64,000 nucleotides of DNA from Gluconobacter sp. Gdi (GTDB lineage Bacteria; Pseudomonadota; Alphaproteobacteria; Acetobacterales; Acetobacteraceae). Made by a program: the position numbers and the translations under genes. The number at the start of each line of letters is the position of its first letter. Position 1 is the stretch's first letter. The stretch is taken from assembly GCF_014132155.1 (NCBI RefSeq), contig NZ_BLJQ01000004.1:218982-282981 (forward strand). Direction: 5' to 3'. Under the pieces are notes generated by a model that made no database searches, had not been told where the DNA came from, and was given only the letters and a program-made list of their open reading frames with translations. Positions 55,457 to 64,000 of the stretch are shown piece after piece.

Positions 55457-55486
55457 CCATTTTCTCAGAAATATTCCACCGCCAGA

Positions 55487-57871
55487 TCAGAACCCGACAG
55501 AGATGTTCCCTGTCACGCTGAAGCGCGGATAGAGGTAATAGGTCGGCGTTCCGCTGGCACTGATCGTGCTGCCATAAACACCCTTGGCTGCCTTGGCATT
55601 GGACACGAGGCTGTAGGCGCCAGTCCGGACGAAATCACCGCCCAGATTGCTGAAATTCAGCTGGAATTTCGGTGCCTTGAACCGGCCATAGGAGTTGAAG
55701 CGATAACCCAGTGACAGATTATCCGTCAGATACCCTGGGATTTTCTCGTCATTCATGAACGTCGAATACTGGGACGACACATAGCTGACGCTGCCATTGG
55801 CAAAGAAATGACCGTCATCATACGTCAGGCCCGCACTCGCATGCACATGCGGAGACTGAACTGCCGTCTTACCCTTGGTCGGCAGCAGATCGCTGACCGT
55901 CCGGCCATTCAGTGTGCCAGTCGTGAGGATATTGGAATCCATCGTCGCGTTTAGATACTCGACGGAGACATACGGACTGAGATGGTGCCACGGATGTGCC
56001 GAGATCATGAAATCCACACCACGTGCGGTCTGATTACCGGCATTGATGGTAGAGCTGATGGCCTGATTGTTGATGTAAACGCTCGTGGACAGCAGGCGGT
56101 TGGTGATGGAGTAGTTGAACAGCTCCAGATCCGTCATGAAGTAGTCATTGTCGAAGCGCCAGCCGAGTTCTTCCTTGATGGAATACTGCGACTTTGGATT
56201 GTACGGATTGCCGACATAACCACCCGTCTGCGCATCATAAACCTGACCAAGCGATCCCGGGTCCGGCATGCGGAAGTCGCCTTCGGCATTCACATAGATC
56301 AGATTGTGCTGATCAATCCGATAGCTGATGCCAACCTGCGGCAAAGGCACAACCTGGTTCTGCTCGCTGCGCGGCGTTGACGATGCACCATTGACCGTCC
56401 AGCGATTGATCATGGCAACCTTGATGCCGCCATTCAGCGTCAGGCGATCATGCAGGAACTTGGCCGTATTCTGGAAGAACAGCGAATGGATCTTCCAGCC
56501 AGCATCCCCCTGGTACGGCATATAGCGCGTTCCATTCACGTACAGCCCCTTGGAGGTGTTATACGGGAAGTGCTGTGAGCCATTGGTCTGCAACACGGAA
56601 TACATGTTGTTAACCTGGTTATCCTGATAATCGAACCAGTACCCCAGCTCCATATGGTCCCAGCTCACCGGGTCATAGTTCAGCTTCGCCACTGTTCCGG
56701 CGTGCGGGCGATAAACGCTGTAGTAGGAGGCCGCAGGCACACTGCCGGAAACGGGCGTTCCGCCTTGACCAATGGTCGCATTGCGACCAGCGCCGTTAAA
56801 GAGGCTTCCGTTATAGGTGTAGCCACCGTTGTAAACGTAATACGGCTTGAAATCGAAAGAGAACTTAGCCGGAAGATGAATGTGGACAGGCAGCGTCACA
56901 AACACCTGATCCCACATATTGCCGTTCAGCATGCCGTATTTTGACGGGTTCGACGGGTCATAGGTGGAGGAGTAGTTATACGTCCCGATCCCGTCTTTCT
57001 TGTCATGGAACTGCTTTGCCGTTGGCTTGAGCGGCTCCATCGTGAACTGGTGGTTCCACGAGACAAAGAGATTGACGGAAGAACCGTCCTCAAAGTCCTT
57101 TGCAGCACCAAAATCAAGGTGACGACGCTCGTTCGTCCCTGGGCCATTCCAGTTACGAGCATGCGTGTGGGAGAAGGACGCAAACGTGCGGATGCCGGAA
57201 TTGCCGATGTCGCCGCTCTCAACACGGAGGAACTCACGGGACATGTTGTTTGTGCCGTACGAGAAATCCATCAGGCCGCCGAACTTATGCGACGGCGTCA
57301 TGGTCTGGGAGTCCATAATACCAGCGGCGGCGGACGTTACCGGCAGATCAATGGCAGACGATCCCGGCGTGACGGAGATCATGTTGACGTTTTCAGTGTC
57401 GACGTTCTGGTTCAGGTAATACGCTGTTGCGACCGGCACGCCATTCAACAGGATACCCATGTCTGAATCGGTCAGGCTGCGGCTGTTGATCTTGCCGCCA
57501 AGAATGCCAGAGCTATCAACAGTCGAAACCGTGACGCTGGGCAGGTTCTTGATCATGTCTAGCGCAGTGCTGGCCGGACTCTGCATCTCAATATACTGAC
57601 GCGTGACGGTCTGAACGGAGTGCGATGCCATTTCGTGACGCATCATGCCCCCGCCGCCATTCAGCGCCTGACGGGAAACATGAACGGAAATCGCTTCCGC
57701 ATCCTTGGCATCAACAGCCGTGCGATGATGGATGGGGGCCGCATGAGGATGAACTGGTGCAGCATGCTTACCCCGAGCCTGTGAGACCGCAGCATAGGCT
57801 GCTGCATCACAAAATACTCCGGCCAGCACAGTTGCTGTCAGCAGTGTGAGACGTCTGGCACCAAAATTCAT
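55487..57871 (-). CDS. TonB-dependent outer-membrane receptor
   Basis: Outer-membrane receptor of 794 residues from the ATG at 57871 (AGGA ten bases upstream; a GTG two codons earlier is possible). Signal peptide MNFGARRLTLLTATVLAGVFC...AYA, then a His-rich linker (HAAPVHPHAAPIHHR), a plug domain (MIKNLPSVTVSTVDSSGILGG, LNGVPVATAYY) and a beta-barrel ending in NISVGF with C-terminal Phe. The QTVTRQYIEMQSPAST start resembles nutrient-type receptors. The His-rich stretch could bind metal. No Fur box was seen upstream. Substrate unknown. Confidence 0.88.
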   Translation of the reverse strand: MNFGARRLTLLTATVLAGVFCDAAAYAAVSQARGKHAAPVHPHAAPIHHRTAVDAKDAEAISVHVSRQALNGGGGMMRHEMASHSVQTVTRQYIEMQSPASTALDMIKNLPSVTVSTVDSSGILGGKINSRSLTDSDMGILLNGVPVATAYYLNQNVDTENVNMISVTPGSSAIDLPVTSAAAGIMDSQTMTPSHKFGGLMDFSYGTNNMSREFLRVESGDIGNSGIRTFASFSHTHARNWNGPGTNERRHLDFGAAKDFEDGSSVNLFVSWNHQFTMEPLKPTAKQFHDKKDGIGTYNYSSTYDPSNPSKYGMLNGNMWDQVFVTLPVHIHLPAKFSFDFKPYYVYNGGYTYNGSLFNGAGRNATIGQGGTPVSGSVPAASYYSVYRPHAGTVAKLNYDPVSWDHMELGYWFDYQDNQVNNMYSVLQTNGSQHFPYNTSKGLYVNGTRYMPYQGDAGWKIHSLFFQNTAKFLHDRLTLNGGIKVAMINRWTVNGASSTPRSEQNQVVPLPQVGISYRIDQHNLIYVNAEGDFRMPDPGSLGQVYDAQTGGYVGNPYNPKSQYSIKEELGWRFDNDYFMTDLELFNYSITNRLLSTSVYINNQAISSTINAGNQTARGVDFMISAHPWHHLSPYVSVEYLNATMDSNILTTGTLNGRTVSDLLPTKGKTAVQSPHVHASAGLTYDDGHFFANGSVSYVSSQYSTFMNDEKIPGYLTDNLSLGYRFNSYGRFKAPKFQLNFSNLGGDFVRTGAYSLVSNAKAAKGVYGSTISASGTPTYYLYPRFSVTGNISVGF

Positions 57872-57877
57872 CTTCAC

Positions 57878-58217
57878 GCGATCCTAGATATGTCGTTTGC
57901 AGCGCAGAAAATATTCATAACGCCAAGCAAAACAAGTTAGACGAAGAACTTCCCGAACCTATATTTTAAAGTTTATTCTGGTTTTTTGTTTCGTGTGTCT
58001 TTTAAAGCACACATATGCACATATTGTATTTCAAGTTATTAATTTATACAGAAGTAAATTATTAAATATTCCAATCTATATTTTAAAATATTACCATACC
58101 TATAAAGGGCATCATTCCGTTGCCTATAATAGAACACTCACCAAGGATGAATATTTCTTTTCGATATCTTTCCTGTATGGTGTCCTCATTATGAGAGCGG
58201 AACGAGGGTAGGAATAC
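57878..58217. other. AT-rich divergent promoter region
   Basis: Lies between the TonB receptor (minus) and the nucleoside permease (plus) and must hold both promoters. Strongly AT-rich around 57960-58100. I see no Fur-like dyad, hairpin or credible gene in it. Confidence 0.5.
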
Positions 58218-59306
58218 ATGAAACTTATCTCTTTTGTGCAACAAATCATGCCACGTACTCTTTCCTTGGGTTGCCTGGCCTCCATGGCACTCGCAACAAC
58301 GCCAGCGGAAGCCAAACAAAAACCCTGGGATATCCGGGCCGTCGTGCTCACAACGTACGAAATTGGCCAAGATACCGGGGATCGTGCAGGCGAATTTCAA
58401 CCCTGGATCGAAGGAGAGCACCTGACAGAGCAGGTCCCATTCCCGCTGGGGATTCATCCGATCTACACGGATGCGCAACACCATCTGCTGGTCGTGGTAA
58501 CAGGAACTCCGATTGCTCCAGCCACGACATCCGTCATGGCCCTCGCAACGGATCCAAGATTCGATCTGCGTCATGCCTACTGGATGGTGGACGGCATTTC
58601 CGGCTTTGATCCCGCAGTTGCATCCGTCGGTTCGGTGTCAATCGCGGATTACGTGGTCGGGGATATCACGCGTTATATTGACAAGCGGGAAGCTCCGAAG
58701 GAGTGGCCATACGGCTACTTCATGATCACGGCTCAGAAGCCGAACCAGTATGCTCTATCGGGCGGGGACGCGCCTGATGGTAGCATTCAGCACAACAATG
58801 CCTTCCAGTTGAATCCCTCTCTGGTGCATTGGGCCTATGACTTGACTCAGACCGTCACACTGTCTGATCCGCCCCAGCTCGAAGCCCAGCGCAAGCTCTA
58901 CAAACCTACCGACGTCGCTGCTGGCCATCCAGCCGTTGTGACCGGTGGAGACTTCGGCTCAGATACCTTCTGGCACGGCAAGATCATGACCGGTTTTGCA
59001 CGGGACTGGGTACACCTTCTCACACAGGGCAAGAGCCATTTTGTCTCCAGTGACATGGAAGATTCTGGCATTCTCGAAGCCCTGACACGCCTTGGGCAGG
59101 CGGGCCGCGTGGACAGCAACCGTGTTCTGGTCCTGCGTAGTGCGTCCAATTACACCGAGCAGCCCCATGGCATGACAGCCGTTCAGTCCATGAACAGCGG
59201 CTACGATGGAGAAAAAGTGGCGCTGGACAATGGGTATCGCGTAGGGTCCCGCATCATTCATGAACTGCTGCAACACTGGGACAAATTCGGCGCGCAGACG
59301 CCCTGA
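58218..59306 (+). CDS. Purine nucleoside permease (NUP family)
   Basis: A 362-residue protein with a signal peptide (basic start then RTLSLGCLASMALATTPAEA). The mature part has the NUP family pattern: IRAVVLTTYEIGQDTGDRAGEFQPW, GIHPIYTDAQHHLLVVVTGTPIAPA, YWMVDGISGFDPAVASVGSV and DMEDSGILEALTRLG. The fold is phosphorylase-like and family members are linked to nucleoside uptake. AGGA precedes the ATG. Divergent from the TonB receptor, which could bring in its substrate. Confidence 0.88.
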   Translation: MKLISFVQQIMPRTLSLGCLASMALATTPAEAKQKPWDIRAVVLTTYEIGQDTGDRAGEFQPWIEGEHLTEQVPFPLGIHPIYTDAQHHLLVVVTGTPIAPATTSVMALATDPRFDLRHAYWMVDGISGFDPAVASVGSVSIADYVVGDITRYIDKREAPKEWPYGYFMITAQKPNQYALSGGDAPDGSIQHNNAFQLNPSLVHWAYDLTQTVTLSDPPQLEAQRKLYKPTDVAAGHPAVVTGGDFGSDTFWHGKIMTGFARDWVHLLTQGKSHFVSSDMEDSGILEALTRLGQAGRVDSNRVLVLRSASNYTEQPHGMTAVQSMNSGYDGEKVALDNGYRVGSRIIHELLQHWDKFGAQTP

Positions 59307-59367
59307 ACTGACCTTCTCCCCTGTGACTGGCACAATATTGCGAAGTCTTGCTGAAGGGTTCATACAG

Positions 59368-59405
59368 CATGTCGGGCTCTCTTTTTCGTGAGAGCGCCCG
59401 ACATG
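59368..59405. repeat. Long stem-loop between nucleoside permease and ybaK
   Basis: CATGTCGGGC pairs perfectly with GCCCGACATG, extended by TCTC/GAGA with a 2-base bulge and a T-rich loop. There is no T-run on either side, so it is not a standard terminator. Function unknown. Confidence 0.55.
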
Positions 59406-59510
59406 GAAGCGCCTACCCGCTTCAGCCGCCGACCGGACATGTTTATCGACTGATCGTGCCCCCTTCGACGGCTCCTGCAAGGTGCTTCGCGGTCAGACAG
59501 GGGACCACAC

Positions 59511-59990
59511 ATGAGCCGAGAAACCAGCGCCACTCTTTTTCTTGAAAAACAGGGCGTGCCTTTCAGTCTGCATGACTACGAATACAATCCGAATGGCGGC
59601 CTGATCGGTATGCAGGCGGCCGATGCCATCGGCGCTGATCCAGGCAGTGTGCTCAAAACGCTCGTCGTCGAAATCGACAAGAAACAGCCAGCCTGTGTCG
59701 TGGCCCCCGCTCATCAGAAGCTGAATTTGAAGAAAGTCGCAGCCTTATTCGGTGGCCGGAATGCAAGAATGATGAATCCGGAAAAGGCCCATGAACTGAC
59801 AGGCTATCAATCCGGCGGGACAAGCCCTTTCGGCCAGACCACATCTATTCCCGTTGTCCTGTCTCAGGACGCCATGGGACAGGAAGCCGTCTACATCAAC
59901 GCTGGTCATCAAGGGTTCGTGGTGCGCATTTCTCCCGCGGACGCTCAGCGTATCACCGATGCCAAGGTGGCCGATGTTGCCGCAGACTGA
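59511..59990 (+). CDS. ybaK: Cys-tRNA(Pro)/Cys-tRNA(Cys) deacylase YbaK
   Basis: Editing enzyme of 159 residues that removes mischarged cysteine from tRNA-Pro. YbaK/EbsC pattern: VPFSLHDYEYNPN, IGADPGSVLKTLVVEID, VVAPAHQKLNLKKVAALFG and GYQSGGTSPFGQTTSIPVVLS, ending AVYINAGHQGFVVRISPAD. Overlaps the DUF2075 gene by 17 bases. Confidence 0.93.
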   Translation: MSRETSATLFLEKQGVPFSLHDYEYNPNGGLIGMQAADAIGADPGSVLKTLVVEIDKKQPACVVAPAHQKLNLKKVAALFGGRNARMMNPEKAHELTGYQSGGTSPFGQTTSIPVVLSQDAMGQEAVYINAGHQGFVVRISPADAQRITDAKVADVAAD

Positions 59991-61197
59991 GAAGCTCTCT
60001 TCAGCGCAAACAAACGCCGCCATCACAAAATTTTCCCTGTCGCGTCACTTGTCCGCTGAGCAGAAGGAGCTTTTAAACGACGTCCTCTCTTTCTGCTCCG
60101 CGCATCTGTCAGATCAGAGCGCGCTCCTCATCATTGAAGGCGCTGCCGGCACAGGGAAGAGCGTTGTCCTCAATGCAATTTTCAACGCAATTCAGACACG
60201 CGCACGCTCAAAGAACCCAGATGATCCCATGACGGGCACACGCAATATGCTGCTGGTCAATCATCCGGAAATGCTGAAGCTTTACCGTAATGTCGCTGCG
60301 GAGATGCCAACTCTTCGCAAGGCCGATTTCGACAGACCTACGACGTTCATCAACCGCCTGCACAAAGCCAATCAGAAGGCAGACATTGTTCTGGTCGATG
60401 AAGCCCATCTGCTTCTCACCCGGGCTGACCGGTACAATCATTTTCAGCAACAGAACCATCTCGAAGAAATTCTGGCATTGGCCCGCGTAGTCGTCGTGGT
60501 GTTTGACCCGTTACAGGTGCTGAAATTCAAGAGTCATTGGTCTGCGGATCTGCTGGATCGTTTCAAGAACGGCCGAGCAACCAAGACCTTGCACTTAACC
60601 AGGCAGTTTCGCGTCGAGGCGGGTCCAGAAGTTCGGCATTGGCTGGACCAACTTGCAGAAGGACACATCGGAAAGCGTCCTCAAGACCCAGACTTTGATC
60701 TGCGCGTTTATGACGACTGCGCCCAGCTTTACGATGACCTTAAAGAGCGGAATAACGAAGTCGGCCTATGCCGACTGCTCTCAACTTACGACTACCCTTA
60801 TCGGCTGGATGGAGAAGACCACTTCATCGACGAAGGACGGTTCCACCTGCGATGGGATCGCTCAAAACCCGATGAAAAGCTTCCCTGGGCCGAACGCCCT
60901 GACACAATCGACGAAGTCGGCTCGGTCTATACAATCCAGGGCTTTGACCTGAACTACGCCGGCGTCATTCTAGGCCCTTCCCTTTCCTATGATGCTCAGA
61001 CTGACAGCATCCGCGTCGATCCAGCCCGCTACGAAGACAGTGCTGCCTTTCAGGGGCAAAGCGGCATTGTTGCTCCACAGATGGCGAAGGAACGCATCAT
61101 TCTAAATGCGCTGAATGTCCTGCTCACCCGCGGAATGAAAGGTCTTTACCTTTACGCGCATGACCCCGCGCTTCGAGAGCGACTACGAAACAGCTAG
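59974..61197 (+). CDS. DUF2075 P-loop ATPase (helicase-like)
   Basis: A 407-residue P-loop protein from the ATG at 59974, inside the ybaK end. Walker A IIEGAAGTGKSVVLNAIF (GAAGTGKS, 56-63), Walker B VLVDEAHLLL, and late superfamily-1-like motifs TIDEVGSVYTIQGFDLNYAGVILG and NVLLTRGMKGLYLY. These match DUF2075 (schlafen-3-like) proteins. Many relatives carry an extra nuclease domain, but none is visible here. Family members are found in defence and stress contexts; no partner gene of that kind is adjacent. Confidence 0.83.
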   Translation: MLPQTEKLSSAQTNAAITKFSLSRHLSAEQKELLNDVLSFCSAHLSDQSALLIIEGAAGTGKSVVLNAIFNAIQTRARSKNPDDPMTGTRNMLLVNHPEMLKLYRNVAAEMPTLRKADFDRPTTFINRLHKANQKADIVLVDEAHLLLTRADRYNHFQQQNHLEEILALARVVVVVFDPLQVLKFKSHWSADLLDRFKNGRATKTLHLTRQFRVEAGPEVRHWLDQLAEGHIGKRPQDPDFDLRVYDDCAQLYDDLKERNNEVGLCRLLSTYDYPYRLDGEDHFIDEGRFHLRWDRSKPDEKLPWAERPDTIDEVGSVYTIQGFDLNYAGVILGPSLSYDAQTDSIRVDPARYEDSAAFQGQSGIVAPQMAKERIILNALNVLLTRGMKGLYLYAHDPALRERLRNS

Positions 61198-61305
61198 GGC
61201 AAGCCTGCTGCATGATGACTTTCCAGCTTGAAACTTTAACGCTCAACTTAACTTGAATTGTTACCCGCACAGCGTTCTGATCCAGTGCAGCAAGGAGATT
61301 GGTCC

Positions 61306-62424
61306 ATGAAATTCTACCATCCAGCCCTTCTTGCCGCACTCGTTAGCGCCCCTTTAATTGCTTCCACTGCCTATGCTGCGGAAACAACAGACAAGGGCTT
61401 AGTTTCCTCTGGAAATGTAGAAATCATCGGGCGCTTTACCAATGCACAGCCCTCCGGCATTGCTGCTCTTCCAGATGGTCGCCTGGTGCTTGGCTTTCCC
61501 AGGAGTGTCAAAGACCATTCCGGGCCGCGTCTCGCCACGTATGCTGACGGCCACCTGACGCCGTTCCCGAACGCGGAAACACAGCAGGATTTTGTCTCCC
61601 CTCTCGGCATGACCGTTGATGCGAAAGGGCACTTCTGGGTGCTCGATGAAGGAATGCTGGCAGGCAAAGGAACGATCACAGGCGCGCAAAAGCTATTTGA
61701 GATTGATCCCGCGACCAACAAGGTTCTGAACGTTCTCACCTTGTCTGCACCAACCCTTCTGCCAGATAGTCACGTTAATGACGTTCGGATCGATCTGACC
61801 CATGGGAAGGCCGGAACCGCGTTCATTACTGATACCTCGACAGGCATTCATCCCGCGCTGATCGTCGTCGACCTTGCCTCTGGTCATCAACGCCGCATTC
61901 TGTCTGACACGAAACCGGTCATGCCCGAAAAGGGCTTTGTGGCCGTCATGGATGGCAGAGCAGCCCGGTACAATCCAACCAAAGCCGAAATGCCCCAAGG
62001 CGGCGCTAATGGCATTGGCCTCAGTCCAGACCAGCAAACGCTCTATTGGCAACCGCAGACAAGCCGTCGCCTCTATGCGGCTCCCACGTCAGTTCTGTCG
62101 GACTGGAAAGCCACAGAAAAGCGCATTGAAGTCTCCGTCCGCGATGAAGGAGAAAGCGGGATGGGAGACGGCATGGCAACCGGACCTGACGGCTCTCTTT
62201 ACATTACCGATGACGAACGCCACGCGATCCTGAAACATGCCCCTGATGGCACATTGTCAGTCGTAGCGCATGACCCGCGTATGATTGAACCAGATGGCCT
62301 GACCTACGGGAAAGACGGCCTGTACTGCACAATAGGCCAATGGGCACGGCTGCCAGACTTCCACGATGGAAAAGACATGCAGGAATTACCATATATTGTC
62401 GTGAAAATTACTTTACCTAAGTAA
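61306..62424 (+). CDS. Secreted royal-jelly/gluconolactonase-like beta-propeller protein
   Basis: A 372-residue secreted protein from the ATG at 61306 (AAGGAG upstream), with signal peptide MKFYHPALLAALVSAPLIAS...AYA. The repeats resemble major-royal-jelly/yellow and SMP-30 type propellers: IAALPDGRLVLGFPRSV, GHFWVLDEGML, VNDVRIDLTHGKAGTAFITDTS, GGANGIGLSPDQQTLYWQ and DGMATGPDGSLYITDDERHAI. Function in bacteria is mostly unknown; sugar or lactone binding in the periplasm is plausible for an acetic acid bacterium. Monocistronic. Confidence 0.83.
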   Translation: MKFYHPALLAALVSAPLIASTAYAAETTDKGLVSSGNVEIIGRFTNAQPSGIAALPDGRLVLGFPRSVKDHSGPRLATYADGHLTPFPNAETQQDFVSPLGMTVDAKGHFWVLDEGMLAGKGTITGAQKLFEIDPATNKVLNVLTLSAPTLLPDSHVNDVRIDLTHGKAGTAFITDTSTGIHPALIVVDLASGHQRRILSDTKPVMPEKGFVAVMDGRAARYNPTKAEMPQGGANGIGLSPDQQTLYWQPQTSRRLYAAPTSVLSDWKATEKRIEVSVRDEGESGMGDGMATGPDGSLYITDDERHAILKHAPDGTLSVVAHDPRMIEPDGLTYGKDGLYCTIGQWARLPDFHDGKDMQELPYIVVKITLPK

Positions 62425-62541
62425 CTCCTAGTTCCGGCGCCGTATTCTAATGCATTCTTCGGATTGCGGCACCGGCCTACTCATTTTCCGAAAACATAAT
62501 GCGCCGGGATAGAGCTTATATCGGAGCAATGGATGGAACAG

Positions 62542-62793
62542 TTACTCGCCTTTCCGTCGCCACTTCCATCCGCCTTCCGTTTTAACAGAGCAAATCCAAA
62601 GCAGTCCGATGACCGACACAAAGTCCACGATAAGAGAAATGATAAAAACGGGAATGCTCTTGGCCCACATCATAACCATGTTGCTCAGAAGGATTGCGCC
62701 AATAGACACAAGAATGGTCACGCGCCCTTCCCATGTTATCGCGCGCCCTGCTCCATAACCATTTCGCTTCGCCGCAAACCAAGGTCTTTCCAT
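62542..62793 (-). CDS. Small membrane protein of unknown function
   Basis: An 83-residue protein from the ATG at 62793, with AGGGG eight bases upstream. After a basic leader (MERPWFAAKRNGYGAGR) it has two hydrophobic segments, VTILVSIGAILLSNMVMMW and SIPVFIISLIVDFVSVIGLLW, then a basic tail (KWRRKGE). Codon position bias looks protein-like. An upstream start at 62853 is possible. Confidence 0.6.
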   Translation of the reverse strand: MERPWFAAKRNGYGAGRAITWEGRVTILVSIGAILLSNMVMMWAKSIPVFIISLIVDFVSVIGLLWICSVKTEGGWKWRRKGE

Positions 62794-63293
62794 GACCGGC
62801 GCCCCTAAAAGGATATCCAGTGAAAATTGGGCGTTCGCAGCAGTACCTGTCAAGGCGAATGGCTTGTTTCACACAACTTTCGCAAGACGATAGAAAATAC
62901 TCGCAAAAGAAACCGGTCTATGCTGACTTTAAAGTCCAATATGCAGGTTTAAACCCGTGCCGCTTAAAAACTTAATAACGCGACACTGAATGCTACACTC
63001 AGCGATCAACCAGGCACCTAGATTTTATCGTCAGGATGGAGTGTGCAATTGAGCGATTCAATGTGCGTCTTTCGCACTCATCAACCTTCGACGATGCTAT
63101 ACCGCCGTCAGACCTACGCACAGCGAGAACTGAGTGGGGTCCACGCTGCAAAATAATTGATTTTCTTGGAAGAAAAGACCTGGTGGAGAGAGTTTCCTTA
63201 ACGAAAATAAGATAACCTATTGATAACATATGTTCTTATTATTCATTCGTTTTTACTCATGCCCGGATTTTTGCCCAGTTTCTACGGAAGATT
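62794..63293. other. Intergenic region at the presumed prophage border
   Basis: About 500 bases without a convincing gene, AT-rich near 62880-63000 and 63180-63260. It separates host genes from small phage-like genes on the right, so it may hold an attachment site, but I see no tRNA and no direct repeat that I could pair. Confidence 0.4.
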
Positions 63294-63497
63294 TTAGGAA
63301 CCACATCTCTTCCGGATTTTTTCCATCTGAAGAGCCGATTCGATAAGGTTAGGACACTCCTGACGATGCGCCCGGATCTCGGCCGCCATTCCCTTCTGGA
63401 AATCGACCGTCCAGGGATGCAAGGCAGGACACACAACCTTTAGCCGTGGCTGCGCACATCCAGCTAGTGCCAAGCACAACAAAACAACGCGCATCAC
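63294..63497 (-). CDS. Small lipoprotein, possible phage outer-membrane spanin
   Basis: A 67-residue protein with a lipoprotein signal: MMRVVLLCLALAGC followed by AQPRL, the lipobox being LALAGC. The remainder is Cys-containing and charged (KVVCPALHPWTVDF, MEKIRKRCGS). It overlaps the upstream single-TM gene by 4 bases (ATGA). This pairing of a TM protein followed by a lipoprotein is like the Rz/Rz1 spanins that phages use to disrupt the outer membrane; sequence similarity itself is not evident. Confidence 0.55.
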   Translation of the reverse strand: MMRVVLLCLALAGCAQPRLKVVCPALHPWTVDFQKGMAAEIRAHRQECPNLIESALQMEKIRKRCGS

Positions 63498-63724
63498 GCT
63501 TTCCCCTTGTCCAGGGCGTCCAGAAACTCGTCCACGGTCTGCGGAGCATCAGCGCCCCGCTGATCCATGGCCTGCTGTTGTGCCACCTGAGATTGAGCGT
63601 CCTTAACGTCCTGGTCAGCCGTATCGGCTTTCTGCGATTTACCCCCGGCTCGATAGAGCCCGAGGGCCGATGCCACGCCCACGAGGAGCATGACACCGAC
63701 AATCGCCAGACTGGCCGTATTCAC
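63494..63724 (-). CDS. Small single-TM protein, possible phage inner spanin or lysis accessory
   Basis: A 76-residue protein with an N-terminal membrane segment (LAIVGVMLLVGVASALGLY) followed by a charged, Gln/Asp-rich helix (ADQDVKDAQSQVAQQQAMDQ) likely to form a coiled coil. Overlaps the genes on both sides by 4 bases. Topology fits an inner-membrane spanin, but it is short for one. Confidence 0.55.
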   Translation of the reverse strand: MNTASLAIVGVMLLVGVASALGLYRAGGKSQKADTADQDVKDAQSQVAQQQAMDQRGADAPQTVDEFLDALDKGKA

Positions 63725-63993
63725 TGGGCAGGCTGATTGAGGTCAGCAGCTTCGTTTGCAGGTGTCTGTACAACCGGACCAGCTGCCAGAACGCGCTCTA
63801 GTTCCGTGGCACCTTCCAGCGTCTTGGTCAGCGCGGCATCGAGCGCGTTGACGTCCACATGCCCCGCAAGTCGGGAGATACTGGCCGCAAGAACACCCTG
63901 GAGGACGAGACCGCCGACACTGACAACCTGCTGGGCAGCTGCCGTGTCAGCCTTGCCAAGGGACTGGTTTACGAGACCCTGAAGGGCCGTCAC
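63721..63993 (-). CDS. Small hydrophobic protein of probable prophage
   Basis: A 90-residue frame starting at GTG 63993. It has a hydrophobic stretch VVSVGGLVLQGVLAASISRLAG, then VDVNALDAALTKTLEGATELERVLA. The frame is open up to the right edge, so the true start may be outside. Holin-like or another lysis-region role is possible; I do not recognise the family. Confidence 0.45.
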   Translation of the reverse strand: MTALQGLVNQSLGKADTAAAQQVVSVGGLVLQGVLAASISRLAGHVDVNALDAALTKTLEGATELERVLAAGPVVQTPANEAADLNQPAQ

Positions 63994-64000
63994 AGAATTA

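Noticed and set aside
1..64000. CRISPR arrays, rRNA genes or intact insertion sequences
   Set aside because: No regularly spaced repeats, rRNA sequence or complete transposase frame was seen.

Overview
The window reads as chromosomal DNA of an acetic acid bacterium (Alphaproteobacteria, Acetobacteraceae), most likely Gluconobacter or a close relative. The grounds are the dusB-ntr-hfq-hflX gene order, a hisB-DUF2628-hisH-hisA-hisF-hisE operon, periplasmic and outer-membrane genes typical of sugar-oxidising acetic acid bacteria (TonB receptors, purine nucleoside permease, royal-jelly-like secreted protein), and moderately high GC. The genus is an inference; no rRNA is present.

Layout. 1-3360 (minus): molybdenum cofactor genes moeA-moaA-moaC-mobA, with mobA running in frame into a MoaD-like domain at the left edge. 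3494-5049 (plus): XdhC and MocA-like genes for maturing molybdenum hydroxylases. 5059-10182 (minus): GDP-mannose synthesis (manC-type), a DMT exporter, an NAD-binding protein and a large secreted or anchored protein. 10487-12731 (plus): rplM-rpsI and a branched-chain aminotransferase, each unit ending in a clear terminator; then tRNA-His. 13061-18041: an SDR, a SulP transporter, two secreted cupins and an OpgC-like acyltransferase. 18014-25230 (minus): dusB, a shrunken ntrC, ntrY, ntrX, hfq, hflX, with ntrB missing. 25359-33018: hydrolase, TIM-barrel isomerase, pyrD, large mechanosensitive channel and a glycosyltransferase. 33028-35856 (minus): quinone reductase, UbiH-like hydroxylase, nitroreductase. 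36032-40494 (plus): histidine operon in which a GNAT acetyltransferase is fused to HisA, followed by hisF, hisE and a HIT protein; then tRNA-Glu.

40621-49512 looks like an accessory surface-polysaccharide island just downstream of tRNA-Glu. It opens with a decayed IS5-type transposase and carries a fatty-acid-hydroxylase-like enzyme, two GT4 glycosyltransferases, KpsS- and KpsC-like capsule proteins and an LtaS/MdoB-type phosphoglycerol transferase. 49683-53946 is an iron-uptake unit: a near-perfect Fur box, a siderophore receptor and three small or PepSY membrane genes. 53949-55374 (minus) is a CLC-F type fluoride antiporter preceded by a recognisable fluoride riboswitch.

55487-62793 holds a second TonB receptor, a nucleoside permease, YbaK, a DUF2075 ATPase, a royal-jelly-like secreted protein and a small membrane protein. 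From 63294 to the right edge, small overlapping minus-strand genes (lipoprotein, single-TM protein, hydrophobic small protein) look like the lysis end of a prophage.

The best candidates for a second look are the GNAT-HisA fusion, the eroded NtrB/NtrC system inside an otherwise conserved operon, the MobA-MoaD read-through, the fluoride riboswitch/CLC-F pair, and the polysaccharide island with a single-module KpsC and a phosphoglycerol transferase.
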